Below are positions 33,669 through 41,637 of a stretch of 64,000 nt of DNA, in pieces; position 1 is the stretch's first letter, and each line of letters begins with the position of its first letter. Where the stretch lies: positions 1-64,000 of the forward strand of contig JACCWM010000198.1 of assembly GCA_013697635.1 (NCBI GenBank), read 5' to 3'. The DNA is from Lujinxingiaceae bacterium. Its GTDB lineage: Bacteria; Myxococcota_A; Bradymonadia; Bradymonadales; Bradymonadaceae. The notes under the pieces are model-generated. The model made no database searches. It saw only the letters and a program-made list of their open reading frames with translations, and had not been told where the DNA came from. Position numbers and translations under genes: made by a program.

Positions 33669-35225
33669 TTATGCCTTCATACCGGGGATCTCGCCGCCAG
33701 GCTGCTGGTTGCGCGTGTCGCTGCCTTTGTGGCCAAAATCATCGATCGGCGAGCCGTCGTCATTGCGTACGCCGACGGCGTTGAGGATGGTGTTGAAGAG
33801 CTGGTTGTTGGCCACAAAGCCGCGGGGAGGAAACTCGAGCGACGCCGGCGAGATGGTGGCCGTGGCGCGCGCATCGACGTAGACGCCTTGTTTGAGGTAG
33901 CCGCCGCCGCTGCCGGCGATGACGACCGGCAGGTTGTGGAAGGCGTGCATGCGTCCGGTGGCTACGTCGTTGGTCCACAGCGCGATGCTGTTATCGAGCA
34001 AGGTGCCCTGATCGGTGTCGTACTCGTCGAGGCGCTCAATCAGGTATTTGAACCAGCGCGCGTGAATGCGATCGATCTGGTAGTGCACATGGTCGGCGTT
34101 AGCGATCGGGTCGCCGTCGCCGCCGTCGCTCTGGATGCGGTGCGAGACCCAGTGAAACTGGTAGGCCGGGCCAGTGGTGTTGTAGGTCATGAAGTCGGCG
34201 CCGCTGCCGATCTGGATCGTGGCCGCGCGCTTGAGATCGCAGGCAAAGGCCAGGGCCGTGATGTCCATCATCATGTGCAAAATAGGCTCGGCGTTCGAGG
34301 CGTTTTGCCAGGCGTTGGAGTCACCGGCGGCCTCGATCGCCTTCCACTCGGCCTCGGGCAGATGGCAGGCGAGCATGCGCTCCTCGAGCTCGAAGATCGA
34401 GTTCTGGTAGAGATCGAGGCGCACGTGATCGGCCTGGCTCAGGCCGCTGTTGCGGCGAAGATCGCCGAGCTGGTCGCGCAGCAGGTCGTTGACGCTCTGG
34501 CGCTGCTTGACGATCTTGTTGAACATCAGGTCGTCATGCACATCGCTGGGATTGCCAAAGAGTGACTTGTAGATCTGCCACGGGTTGCGCTCGCTGACGC
34601 GAACGCGCGCCTTGAACTGGCCGGGCAGCGGGGGCGCATAGGAGATGATGTCGTCGATGAAGCCACCGATCACGCCGGCGGCCATCGTCAGCGGCTCAGC
34701 CACGTTGACGCCATTGGCGTTGATGCGTGGCTTCATTTTTTGCTCGATCACCCAGTCGACCGAGGGATCTGCCGGTCGCGACCTGCTGGCGTGGCCGTCG
34801 TCGTCGGGAAAAGGTGGCGAGGCGGTCAGGCACTGGTTGCCACCACCGGAGTGTCCGCAGCCGCGCCCTTCATAGGAGTAGCGGATGCCATCGACGATCA
34901 GCAGCTTGTCGCGGTGTGCGACGAGCTCACCGGTGGTTCGAATCTCGTTTTGCGCGTTGGTGCGAAGCATCATCTCTTGGGTGAGCGCACCGCGCTCAAA
35001 GGGCCAGAAGCGCTCCGGCTCAAACACCGGTGCGCCCATGGTCGGGTCGCAAAACTGGGCGACGCCGTTGCCGCTTCGCAAGCAGACGAAATAGACCGGA
35101 CGCTGGGTGTTTGCGAGCGCCGGCGATGTGCGCACCAGCCCCTCGAGAAACGGCAGAGCCATGACGACGCCGGCGCTGCCGCGCAAGAAGTTGCGACGGC
35201 TCATCGGGGCTTTCCACGTCTTCAT
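33669..35225 (-). CDS. DUF1552-family Tat-exported protein, second copy
   Basis: Protein of 518 residues, a close paralogue of the one at 26393-27865: the Tat motif SRRNFLRG, YFVCLRSGNGV, GRGCGHSGGGNQCLT, ERNPWQIYKSLFG and HARWFKYLIERL are all shared. It is 28 residues longer through small insertions in the first half and near the C-terminus. Its ATG overlaps the stop of the DUF1592-type gene by four bases, exactly as in the first module. The pair therefore duplicated as a unit. Confidence 0.88.
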   Translation of the reverse strand: MKTWKAPMSRRNFLRGSAGVVMALPFLEGLVRTSPALANTQRPVYFVCLRSGNGVAQFCDPTMGAPVFEPERFWPFERGALTQEMMLRTNAQNEIRTTGELVAHRDKLLIVDGIRYSYEGRGCGHSGGGNQCLTASPPFPDDDGHASRSRPADPSVDWVIEQKMKPRINANGVNVAEPLTMAAGVIGGFIDDIISYAPPLPGQFKARVRVSERNPWQIYKSLFGNPSDVHDDLMFNKIVKQRQSVNDLLRDQLGDLRRNSGLSQADHVRLDLYQNSIFELEERMLACHLPEAEWKAIEAAGDSNAWQNASNAEPILHMMMDITALAFACDLKRAATIQIGSGADFMTYNTTGPAYQFHWVSHRIQSDGGDGDPIANADHVHYQIDRIHARWFKYLIERLDEYDTDQGTLLDNSIALWTNDVATGRMHAFHNLPVVIAGSGGGYLKQGVYVDARATATISPASLEFPPRGFVANNQLFNTILNAVGVRNDDGSPIDDFGHKGSDTRNQQPGGEIPGMKA

Positions 35226-36979
35226 TCTGTCTCCTCGGTCGGTGCGCTCGAGCGGGTTACGAAGATATCGTTGACGACGAGCAGCACCAGCATGTCGCGA
35301 ATTTTGGCCAGGCCAGCCTCGGAGGCCTGGCTGATGCGCGCGATCAAAGGCTCGTCTTTGTCCGTCGGCGAGCGGCCATAGGCGAACTCGAACCAGTGGC
35401 GCGTGTAGCAGTCGTGCGCGTCCGGGCTTTGCGCGATCAGCGTGTTGAACTCGATGCTGTTTTGGAAGGGGAAGGTGCCATGGCGAAAGTGGAAGATGCC
35501 GGTGGCATCGACCGGATAGCCGTTCTCCACCTCCTGGTAGCGGCCCAGGGCGTTGTAGTTCTCAAAGGCGAAGCCTGCCGGGTTGATCAAGGAGTTATGG
35601 CAGGTGCCGCCGCAGCCGGCGGTGTTCGCCGTGATCCGCTCGCGATTGGTGTGGCCGCCGGCGCCCTCGGTCGAGCCGATATCGTCGGGGATCGTGCCCA
35701 GCTGATTGCACAACACGTGCAGATTGACGAAGACCCCGCGCTTGATCGAGCTCTGCTCGTAGGCGTTGGCGTGGGTCGACAAGAAACCCAGTCGCGTCAG
35801 CAGGCCGGCGCGCTCGCGGGGGTCGAGATCGACGCGTTTGAACTCCTCGTCGAACTCGCCGGGCAGACCGTAAATGGCGGCCAGCGGCGCGTTGACGAAG
35901 CTGTGCGGCGAGAGATAGAGCGCCGAGAGGTCGCCGGCCTCGTCCTCAAAGATGATGTCCTTGATGAAGAGCTCCATCTCCTTGCGCATGGCCTGGGCGA
36001 CGTCGGCGTTGAACTCGGGGAAGCGCTCGGCGTCCTTGGCGAGCTCGCGAAAGGCGTCAAAATGCAAGAGCTGGCTGTGAAAGTCGACGATGGTATCTTC
36101 GGCGCGCGCGTCGTTGATCATGCGCCGCGCATGGCGCTCGAGGCCGGCACGCTGATCGAGCTCACCGGCGGCGGCGGCCTCGAAGAGCAGGTCGTCAGGC
36201 ATCGTCGACCAGAGGCTAAAGGACAGCTTCGCGGCGCGCTCGTAGGCGTTGAGCGCGACGACCGGCGCGCTCTCGGAGTGGGTGAGCTCGGAGCGAAAGA
36301 CAAAATGCGGTGACTGCAAAAAGACGCGCAGCAAGAGCTCGACGCCCTGGACAAAAGCATCGCCCTCGCCCATGAGCTGCTCGGCCATCGCGAATATCTC
36401 CAGATGTCGCGCGATCTCGTCCTCGCCCAGCGGGCGGCGGTAGGCGCGCTTGCCGACGTGCTCGATGAATGCGCGAGCGCGTGCATCGAGCACGTCGGGC
36501 GCGTCGGCGGGCATGATGCGCGCCAGCGCCTCGGGGCTGGTGGCCACCTGGCGCGCGAGCGTCTCGGCGCCTACGCGGTAGGAATCCCAAAGGCTGGCGG
36601 TGAAATCGAGCGCGGCGCTGTTGTTGTTGAAGCTGCCGGCCGAGTCGGGATCGGGCAAAAAGTTGGTCGACAGGTTGGGACGCGCATCCAGGCGCAGCAG
36701 ATCGCGCATCGTGTTCTCCCACTGCTCGTGGGTCAGGCGGGTAAAGCGTGGCGGCGCACTGGGCTCGGGCGCGCGACAGGCCGCTCCCTCGCAGGGCAAA
36801 TCCGGAAAGTCCGGATTGATCGTCGGATCGATGTCGGCGCCAGCATCGGCGGTGCCCGGATCGACATGGGTATCGGGGCTCGTGCTCTCGTCCGGCGCAC
36901 GCACCGTCAGACTTCCGTCGAAACATCCGAGAATCAAGGTGGCGCACAGAGCGGCGAGCAGACCGAGGGTTCGTTTCAT
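35222..36979 (-). CDS. DUF1592/DUF1588-type lipoprotein, second copy
   Basis: Lipoprotein of 585 residues (lipobox LILGC). It shares the whole domain series with the protein at 27862-29676, including RLTHEQWENTMRDLL, SPHSFVNAPLAAIYGL, CGGTCHNSLINPAGFAFENY (the same CX3CH) and CYTRHWFEFAYGR. The linker after the anchor differs, being acidic and Thr/Pro-containing instead of GNNT repeats. ATG 36979 follows GAGAGGCATC, the same leader arrangement as in the first copy. A promoter with the same layout lies at 37011-37039. Confidence 0.88.
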   Translation of the reverse strand: MKRTLGLLAALCATLILGCFDGSLTVRAPDESTSPDTHVDPGTADAGADIDPTINPDFPDLPCEGAACRAPEPSAPPRFTRLTHEQWENTMRDLLRLDARPNLSTNFLPDPDSAGSFNNNSAALDFTASLWDSYRVGAETLARQVATSPEALARIMPADAPDVLDARARAFIEHVGKRAYRRPLGEDEIARHLEIFAMAEQLMGEGDAFVQGVELLLRVFLQSPHFVFRSELTHSESAPVVALNAYERAAKLSFSLWSTMPDDLLFEAAAAGELDQRAGLERHARRMINDARAEDTIVDFHSQLLHFDAFRELAKDAERFPEFNADVAQAMRKEMELFIKDIIFEDEAGDLSALYLSPHSFVNAPLAAIYGLPGEFDEEFKRVDLDPRERAGLLTRLGFLSTHANAYEQSSIKRGVFVNLHVLCNQLGTIPDDIGSTEGAGGHTNRERITANTAGCGGTCHNSLINPAGFAFENYNALGRYQEVENGYPVDATGIFHFRHGTFPFQNSIEFNTLIAQSPDAHDCYTRHWFEFAYGRSPTDKDEPLIARISQASEAGLAKIRDMLVLLVVNDIFVTRSSAPTEETE

Positions 36980-37010
36980 GATGCCTCTCGTGGGTTTTCT
37001 TTCGCATGAG

Positions 37011-37039
37011 AGGATAACGGGCCGGTTACAGCACGTCAA
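37011..37039 (-). promoter_or_regulatory. Sigma-70-like promoter of the second DUF1592/DUF1552 module
   Basis: On the minus strand, TTGACG (37034-37039), a 17-base spacer and TATCCT (37011-37016), 31 bases before the start codon. It matches the promoter at 29712-29740 in -35 sequence, spacing and leader. Confidence 0.6.
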
Positions 37040-37206
37040 ACAAGTTTCCGATGAGCACGCCTAAGGGGCACGCCAGCGCAAGCTCACGCCTGGCTGCGAG
37101 CTTGCGCCAAGATGGGTCTCGCGTTAAGGTTTGAGCCGCGCATTCCATGAGCATTGACGCTCAGTTTGTGGTTTACCAACGAGCATCAAAGTGAGGATTG
37201 AGCGCC

Positions 37207-37773
37207 ATGATTACCAAGGCTTTACGAGTGGGTGGGAAGTTGTCGTTGGCCGTTGGCGTGATGGGATTTTTGGGATGCGCGAGCGCCGCGCCGGCCGGTG
37301 GCGACGATGAAAATGTGGTCGAGACGGCCACGACCTCCGAGACGCTCGCCGAGGCCGCGCCGATACGCACCGAGCCCGAGCTTTGGACCTACAAGCACAG
37401 CGACTTGTGGAGTCAGGTCTTGACCAGCTCCAAGCGCGATGTTCGCGGCTCCGAGAGCGAGAACAGCAATTGCCAGGGCTCGGTTGACGTCGTGCAAATT
37501 GGGTCGTGCTTTCGCTGGGAGTTGACTGTGCCCTGCGAAACCGAGGGCGAGAAGCTGCTGCATGCCTTCTCCAAGAGCAGGCCGCGCGATGGCGAGGTCT
37601 GCCGTGATCAAGATGGCGCCTGGACGCTTCGCGACACGCCCGACGGCGGAAGCTGCTCGGCCGCGGTCAGCGAACAAGAGAGCGGCCTGGTTAGCGCCCT
37701 GGTCGTGCACTGCGAATGGATGTCCCAGGACCGCTTGCGCACGGGGAAATCCGAGTTCGCCTTCGCACCGTGA
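37207..37773 (+). CDS. Lipoprotein of unknown function
   Basis: Lipoprotein of about 188 residues with lipobox FLGC followed by a Thr/Glu/Ala-rich linker. The C-terminal 110 residues contain five Cys (NCQGS, SCFRW, VPCE, EVCRD, SCSAAV) plus HCEW near the end, suggesting a disulfide-bonded globular domain. Family not recognised. ATG 37207 is preferred; the TTG at 37198 sits too close to the GAGG upstream. Five bases separate its stop from the next gene, so the two form a pair. Confidence 0.65.
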   Translation: MITKALRVGGKLSLAVGVMGFLGCASAAPAGGDDENVVETATTSETLAEAAPIRTEPELWTYKHSDLWSQVLTSSKRDVRGSESENSNCQGSVDVVQIGSCFRWELTVPCETEGEKLLHAFSKSRPRDGEVCRDQDGAWTLRDTPDGGSCSAAVSEQESGLVSALVVHCEWMSQDRLRTGKSEFAFAP

Positions 37774-37778
37774 TCTGA

Positions 37779-38843
37779 ATGCTCAGTGCCAGAACATGGA
37801 TTGCCAAGTTTGATGCGCGCATCGCCGTGGCCGCACGCGCGCGGCTGCGCCGCTGGATGCCGGCGTGCTTCTTCGTCGCAGGCTTTGCCTTCGACGCGCT
37901 CACCCTGGGCGGCGAGATCAATCCACTGGCGCTGATGGCCGTGTGCGGCTGGGCAATGGGTGCCGCGCTCGCCTTCTTCTTGCAAGCCCGCGAGTTTTTG
38001 GTGCGCTTTGAGCGCTGGATCGCGCTGCTGCTTCATCTGTGTTTGGGCTCGCTCTTTAGCGCCCTGGCCGTGCTCTATTTTCGAAGCGCCGGGCATCTGT
38101 TTTCGCTGTTGATCGTTGCGGCGCTGGGCATGTTGATGCTGTGGAACGAGTTCGGCAATCGCGAGCGCCGCCAACGCGAGCTGCTCTGGGGCATCTACTG
38201 CGTCAGCCTGGTGATGTTGTTCAACGTCATGCTTCCCTATCTGCTCGGAAGCGTTCGCCCGGTGTGGTTTTATGTGAGCACGGCAGCGGCGGTGGCTTTG
38301 ATCTGGGCGTTGAAGTTTTTGGCCAACGTGCCGATCACCACGGTGCGAACCGCGAGCGCGGTGGCCCTGATGTTGGCTGTCGCCTATCCGCTGGGTTTGA
38401 TCCCGCCGGTGCCCCTGGTCATGGAGAGCAGTCTTGTGGGAACGGACTTCAAAAAGAGCGCTGGTCAATACCTGTGCCAGGTCGAACCACGCGCCTTGAT
38501 CGAGCGCGTCGGCCTGCGAAGGCCCACCGTACACCGTGCCAAAGGCGAGGCCGTCTATGTGCTCTCGGCCGTCTCGGCTCCGCCGGGCGCGCAGGCAAGC
38601 CTCGAGCATCGCTGGCGCCGCTCGACCGAGGACGGATGGAAGACCACCGACACGCTCAAGATGGAGGTGCGCGGTGGGCGAAAAGGCGGCTGGCGTTTCT
38701 ATTCGAGAAAACGAAATACCACGCCCGGTCTGTGGCGCGTGGAGACGGCGCTCGTGGGCGGCGCGGTGCTCGGCTACGAGACCTTCATCATCGCACAACC
38801 TGGCGCCGAGCAGACGGTGGTCAAATTCGAGCAAGCCCTGTGA
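37779..38843 (+). CDS. Membrane protein with C-terminal DUF2914 domain
   Basis: Polytopic protein of 354 residues with about six or seven transmembrane helices in the first 215 residues and a soluble C-terminal domain that fits DUF2914 (VYVLSAVSAPPG ... RRKGGWRFYSRKRN ... PGLWRVETALVGGAVLGYE). In other bacteria DUF2914 occurs with glycosyltransferase-related or surface proteins; its role is unknown. It directly follows the lipoprotein gene. The segment GWRFYSRK with GLWRV suggests an outward-facing beta domain. Confidence 0.8.
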   Translation: MLSARTWIAKFDARIAVAARARLRRWMPACFFVAGFAFDALTLGGEINPLALMAVCGWAMGAALAFFLQAREFLVRFERWIALLLHLCLGSLFSALAVLYFRSAGHLFSLLIVAALGMLMLWNEFGNRERRQRELLWGIYCVSLVMLFNVMLPYLLGSVRPVWFYVSTAAAVALIWALKFLANVPITTVRTASAVALMLAVAYPLGLIPPVPLVMESSLVGTDFKKSAGQYLCQVEPRALIERVGLRRPTVHRAKGEAVYVLSAVSAPPGAQASLEHRWRRSTEDGWKTTDTLKMEVRGGRKGGWRFYSRKRNTTPGLWRVETALVGGAVLGYETFIIAQPGAEQTVVKFEQAL

Positions 38844-38849
38844 GCGCGC

Positions 38850-39707
38850 TCAGTCCATGAGCAGCATCACGCCGTAGACGACGCCGGCAATACCCACCGC
38901 ATAGAGCGCCAGGGGCACGAAGTCGAGCGCGTCGTATTGGCCGTTAGCCGCCGAGGCCGGAATGATGTCGAGTGCCAGCCCGGCGAGCATGACGCCGCCG
39001 CCGCCGCCCAGCCAGTACAGGCCGGTGTTGGCGGCAGGCTCGACGTGGGGCGGGCGAACCACGGAGGTCTCAAGGCCACCCTCACTGGGACTCGAGCCGG
39101 GGTTGAGCGCGGCCGCGGCCGAGACAGATATGCTCAGCTTTGCGCGTGAGGTCTTCATCGGTTGAACGTTGACCGAGGTCTCGCTGAGCTGGCCATCGAG
39201 CTCACCGCGAACGAGGTAATCGCCCGGCGCGCGCACCAACTCCTCGCCGTTGCATGGCAGCGGGCCTTCGTCGCCGACGAAGAGCTTGATCGTGGCCGGC
39301 TCGCACACGACGACGACCTTGCCCGGACAGCTCTGGGCGAGCTCCTCGCGGTACTTATTGACCGTCGCCGCGACCTGTTTGGGCGTGGGATTGTCAATCG
39401 CGGGCGCGTCGAGCGCGAGCCCAAAGTGCCGCTCGGCCTTGTAGCACTCGCCGAAGCGCTGGTAGGCGCGGCCCAGGTTAACGTGGGTGATGTTGAGCGG
39501 GCCGAGCGCGAGCGAGGCTTCGAAGAGATGGATGGCTTCGGGCAGATTGCCGGCGATGACGGCCTCGACGCCCTGCTCGTTGAGCTCGAGTTGGCCGGCC
39601 GTGGGCACGATCGGCTTGCCCTGGGCAAACAGCGGTGTGCTGATCAGGACCAGTGAAGCGAGCGCGATCGTCGCGAGTAGTTGGGTTGGCTTGGGCATTA
39701 AATACAT
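38850..39707 (-). CDS. TPR-like periplasmic protein with C-terminal membrane segments
   Basis: Protein of 285 residues: signal peptide (ends near FAQG), a tetratricopeptide-like segment (residues about 40-105, ELNEQGVEAVIAGNLPEAIHLFEASL ... NLGRAYQRFGECYKAERHF in two parts), a beta domain with a PEGA-like segment (ATIKLFVGDEGPLPCNGEE), a linker, and two hydrophobic helices at the end. Such proteins commonly pair with PEGA kinases in myxobacteria, and the gene lies 28 bases after the PEGA kinase gene. Start is ATG 39707 or ATG 39698; neither has a good ribosome site. Confidence 0.75.
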   Translation of the reverse strand: MYLMPKPTQLLATIALASLVLISTPLFAQGKPIVPTAGQLELNEQGVEAVIAGNLPEAIHLFEASLALGPLNITHVNLGRAYQRFGECYKAERHFGLALDAPAIDNPTPKQVAATVNKYREELAQSCPGKVVVVCEPATIKLFVGDEGPLPCNGEELVRAPGDYLVRGELDGQLSETSVNVQPMKTSRAKLSISVSAAAALNPGSSPSEGGLETSVVRPPHVEPAANTGLYWLGGGGGVMLAGLALDIIPASAANGQYDALDFVPLALYAVGIAGVVYGVMLLMD

Positions 39708-39735
39708 CTTTTTGGGTTAAACGCAGCCCGAGGAT

Positions 39736-41442
39736 TCAAGGAACGAATTGCATCCTGGGCTTGGGTTTGGGCTCGACTTTGGGCTCGAACTTTCGCGGCT
39801 GCGGCGCGCGCTCGCGTGGTGCGACCTTGGCCTGCGCCGAGAGACGGATCACGGCGTCGGGACCATCGCCCGCTCTCAGCGTGAGCGCGGTGTCTGAGTG
39901 GCCAGCAAGCCTGGCGACGAGTTCGAGCGGGCCACTCTCGTCTTGGCTAAAGTCGATGTTCACCGGCGCCACACCAAGCAAGGTGTCGGCGCGGTAGATG
40001 CTGGCCCCGGCCGGCTCGGAGAGCACGCGCACGGTGACGATGACTGGCGCCGGCGCTGCCTCGACGATCGCCAGGTTGGCAACGACGTCGGCGACCTCTT
40101 CGACTGCGGCTATCGCCTCGGCGGCCTCGATGTTCTCGGCAAGCGGCTCGGCAACCGGCTGGTTGATCACCCACAGCGAGGCGATGGCTGCACCGACGAG
40201 CAGCATGAGCACGATCGCCAAAGTGAGCATCGTCCTGGTCGCGATTGCGGTGGAAGGCGCATCGGGCTGCAACGCATCAAGGGCATGGGTGCGTTGCGAG
40301 TCTGCGGCACCGATGCTCGCTGTTGGCATGACGTTTTGAGCCGCGTTTTGTGCAGCCTTTGGCGCCGCGCTTGGCCGATGATCAGGCGCAGCACTCAGCG
40401 ACTGCGCGGCCTGAGGAAACTGCTCGAGCGTGCGCTGAAAGGCTTGTTCTTCGGTGATCGGGCGTGTGCGCTCGCCGGTCTGACGATGGCCGGGCGCCAC
40501 TTCGGCCGAGGTGACGCCGATCTTGCGGTAGGGCTCGTTGGAGGTGATCCGCATGATCGTCGATGGATCGATGCGCCGAAGGGCTTCGCTAAAGGCTGTG
40601 GCCTCCGCGAAGCGATCAGCTGGGTCGAAGGCCATCGCCGTATCGAGGATCGAGCCCAGCGGCCCGTCGAGCAAGCTCTGCGGGATGATCAGCTCGCGCG
40701 AGGCGTGCATGATCGCGCAGCGCCAGGGGTTTTCGTGATCGACGACGGGGCGGCCCGAGAGCATTTCGACGAAGATCAAGCCCATCTGATAGACATCGAG
40801 CGCCGGGCTAACAATCTGGGCTTCAACGTACTCCGGCGCCATGTATTGAGGCGTTCCAAGCATGTAGCCCGTGGCGGTGAGGCGCGCGTTGCTCGCCTCA
40901 CCGATGTGCGCGATGCCAAAATCGACCAGGCGCAGTGATTCACGCCCGCCGCCGGTGGTCGCCAAAAAGAGGTTGGAGGGCTTCAAATCCTTGTGCACGA
41001 TTCCAAGGCCGTGGGCTTCGCCCAGGGCGTCGAGCGTATCGCAAAAGAGCGGAAGCGCGCGCATCGGGTCCATCGGCCCGTGGATGCCAAGCTCGCTCTC
41101 GAGGTCGTGGCCTTCGAGCAGCTCCATGATGATGAAGGGGTGGCGCCCGGTGTCGAGCACGCCGAAATCGAAGATCTGGACCACACAGCGGTGGCGGATC
41201 TTGGCGGCCAGTCTGGCCTCGCGCTGAAAGCGTTTGAGCAGAGTATCGACTGCGGTGGGCTGGCCCATCGCCGGCAGGTTGAGCACCTTGATCGCCACAT
41301 CGCGCTCAATCACGCGATCGAAGGCCTTGAACACCACGGCAAAACCGCCGGCACCGATCGCGCTCGAGATCTCGTAGCGATCGTTGACCAAGGAGCCGGG
41401 TTCAAGCGCGACATCATGATGTGCGCGAACGTCGTCCGTCAT
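39736..41442 (-). CDS. Ser/Thr protein kinase with PEGA domain
   Basis: Hanks-type kinase of 568 residues, predicted active: GAGGFAVVF, VAIK (K52), E75, HKDLKPSN (D152, K154, N157) and DFG (174-176). A Pro/Ala-rich juxtamembrane region leads to one transmembrane helix (about 405-427) and an outside PEGA domain (VRVLSEPAGASIY, about residues 475-540), ending in a basic/Pro tail. PEGA domains are thought to bind surface polymers or proteins. GAGGTG precedes the ATG. It is cotranscribed with the TPR-like gene and is divergent from the large unknown gene. Confidence 0.93.
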   Translation of the reverse strand: MTDDVRAHHDVALEPGSLVNDRYEISSAIGAGGFAVVFKAFDRVIERDVAIKVLNLPAMGQPTAVDTLLKRFQREARLAAKIRHRCVVQIFDFGVLDTGRHPFIIMELLEGHDLESELGIHGPMDPMRALPLFCDTLDALGEAHGLGIVHKDLKPSNLFLATTGGGRESLRLVDFGIAHIGEASNARLTATGYMLGTPQYMAPEYVEAQIVSPALDVYQMGLIFVEMLSGRPVVDHENPWRCAIMHASRELIIPQSLLDGPLGSILDTAMAFDPADRFAEATAFSEALRRIDPSTIMRITSNEPYRKIGVTSAEVAPGHRQTGERTRPITEEQAFQRTLEQFPQAAQSLSAAPDHRPSAAPKAAQNAAQNVMPTASIGAADSQRTHALDALQPDAPSTAIATRTMLTLAIVLMLLVGAAIASLWVINQPVAEPLAENIEAAEAIAAVEEVADVVANLAIVEAAPAPVIVTVRVLSEPAGASIYRADTLLGVAPVNIDFSQDESGPLELVARLAGHSDTALTLRAGDGPDAVIRLSAQAKVAPRERAPQPRKFEPKVEPKPKPRMQFVP

Positions 41443-41637
41443 GCCGAGTTACACCTCGTGATACGCTCTGAAGCACAGAGCAGACTTGTGAGGTATGTAG
41501 CTTAATCTGGATTCGATCAAATTCCCACAAACTTGTTTGCCGCGCCCGATCCGTGTGCCGCCAGCACTTGCCGATCGCGCCAAAACATGGCAAAGAATAG
41601 GCCATCGTTACAACCACAAAACCCGAGGCTGATTTCC

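Noticed and set aside
34936-34944. GTTCGAATC, like the T-loop of a tRNA
   Set aside because: It is within the DUF1552 coding sequence, and no cloverleaf can be drawn around it. The same nonamer at 63524-63532 is within orn.
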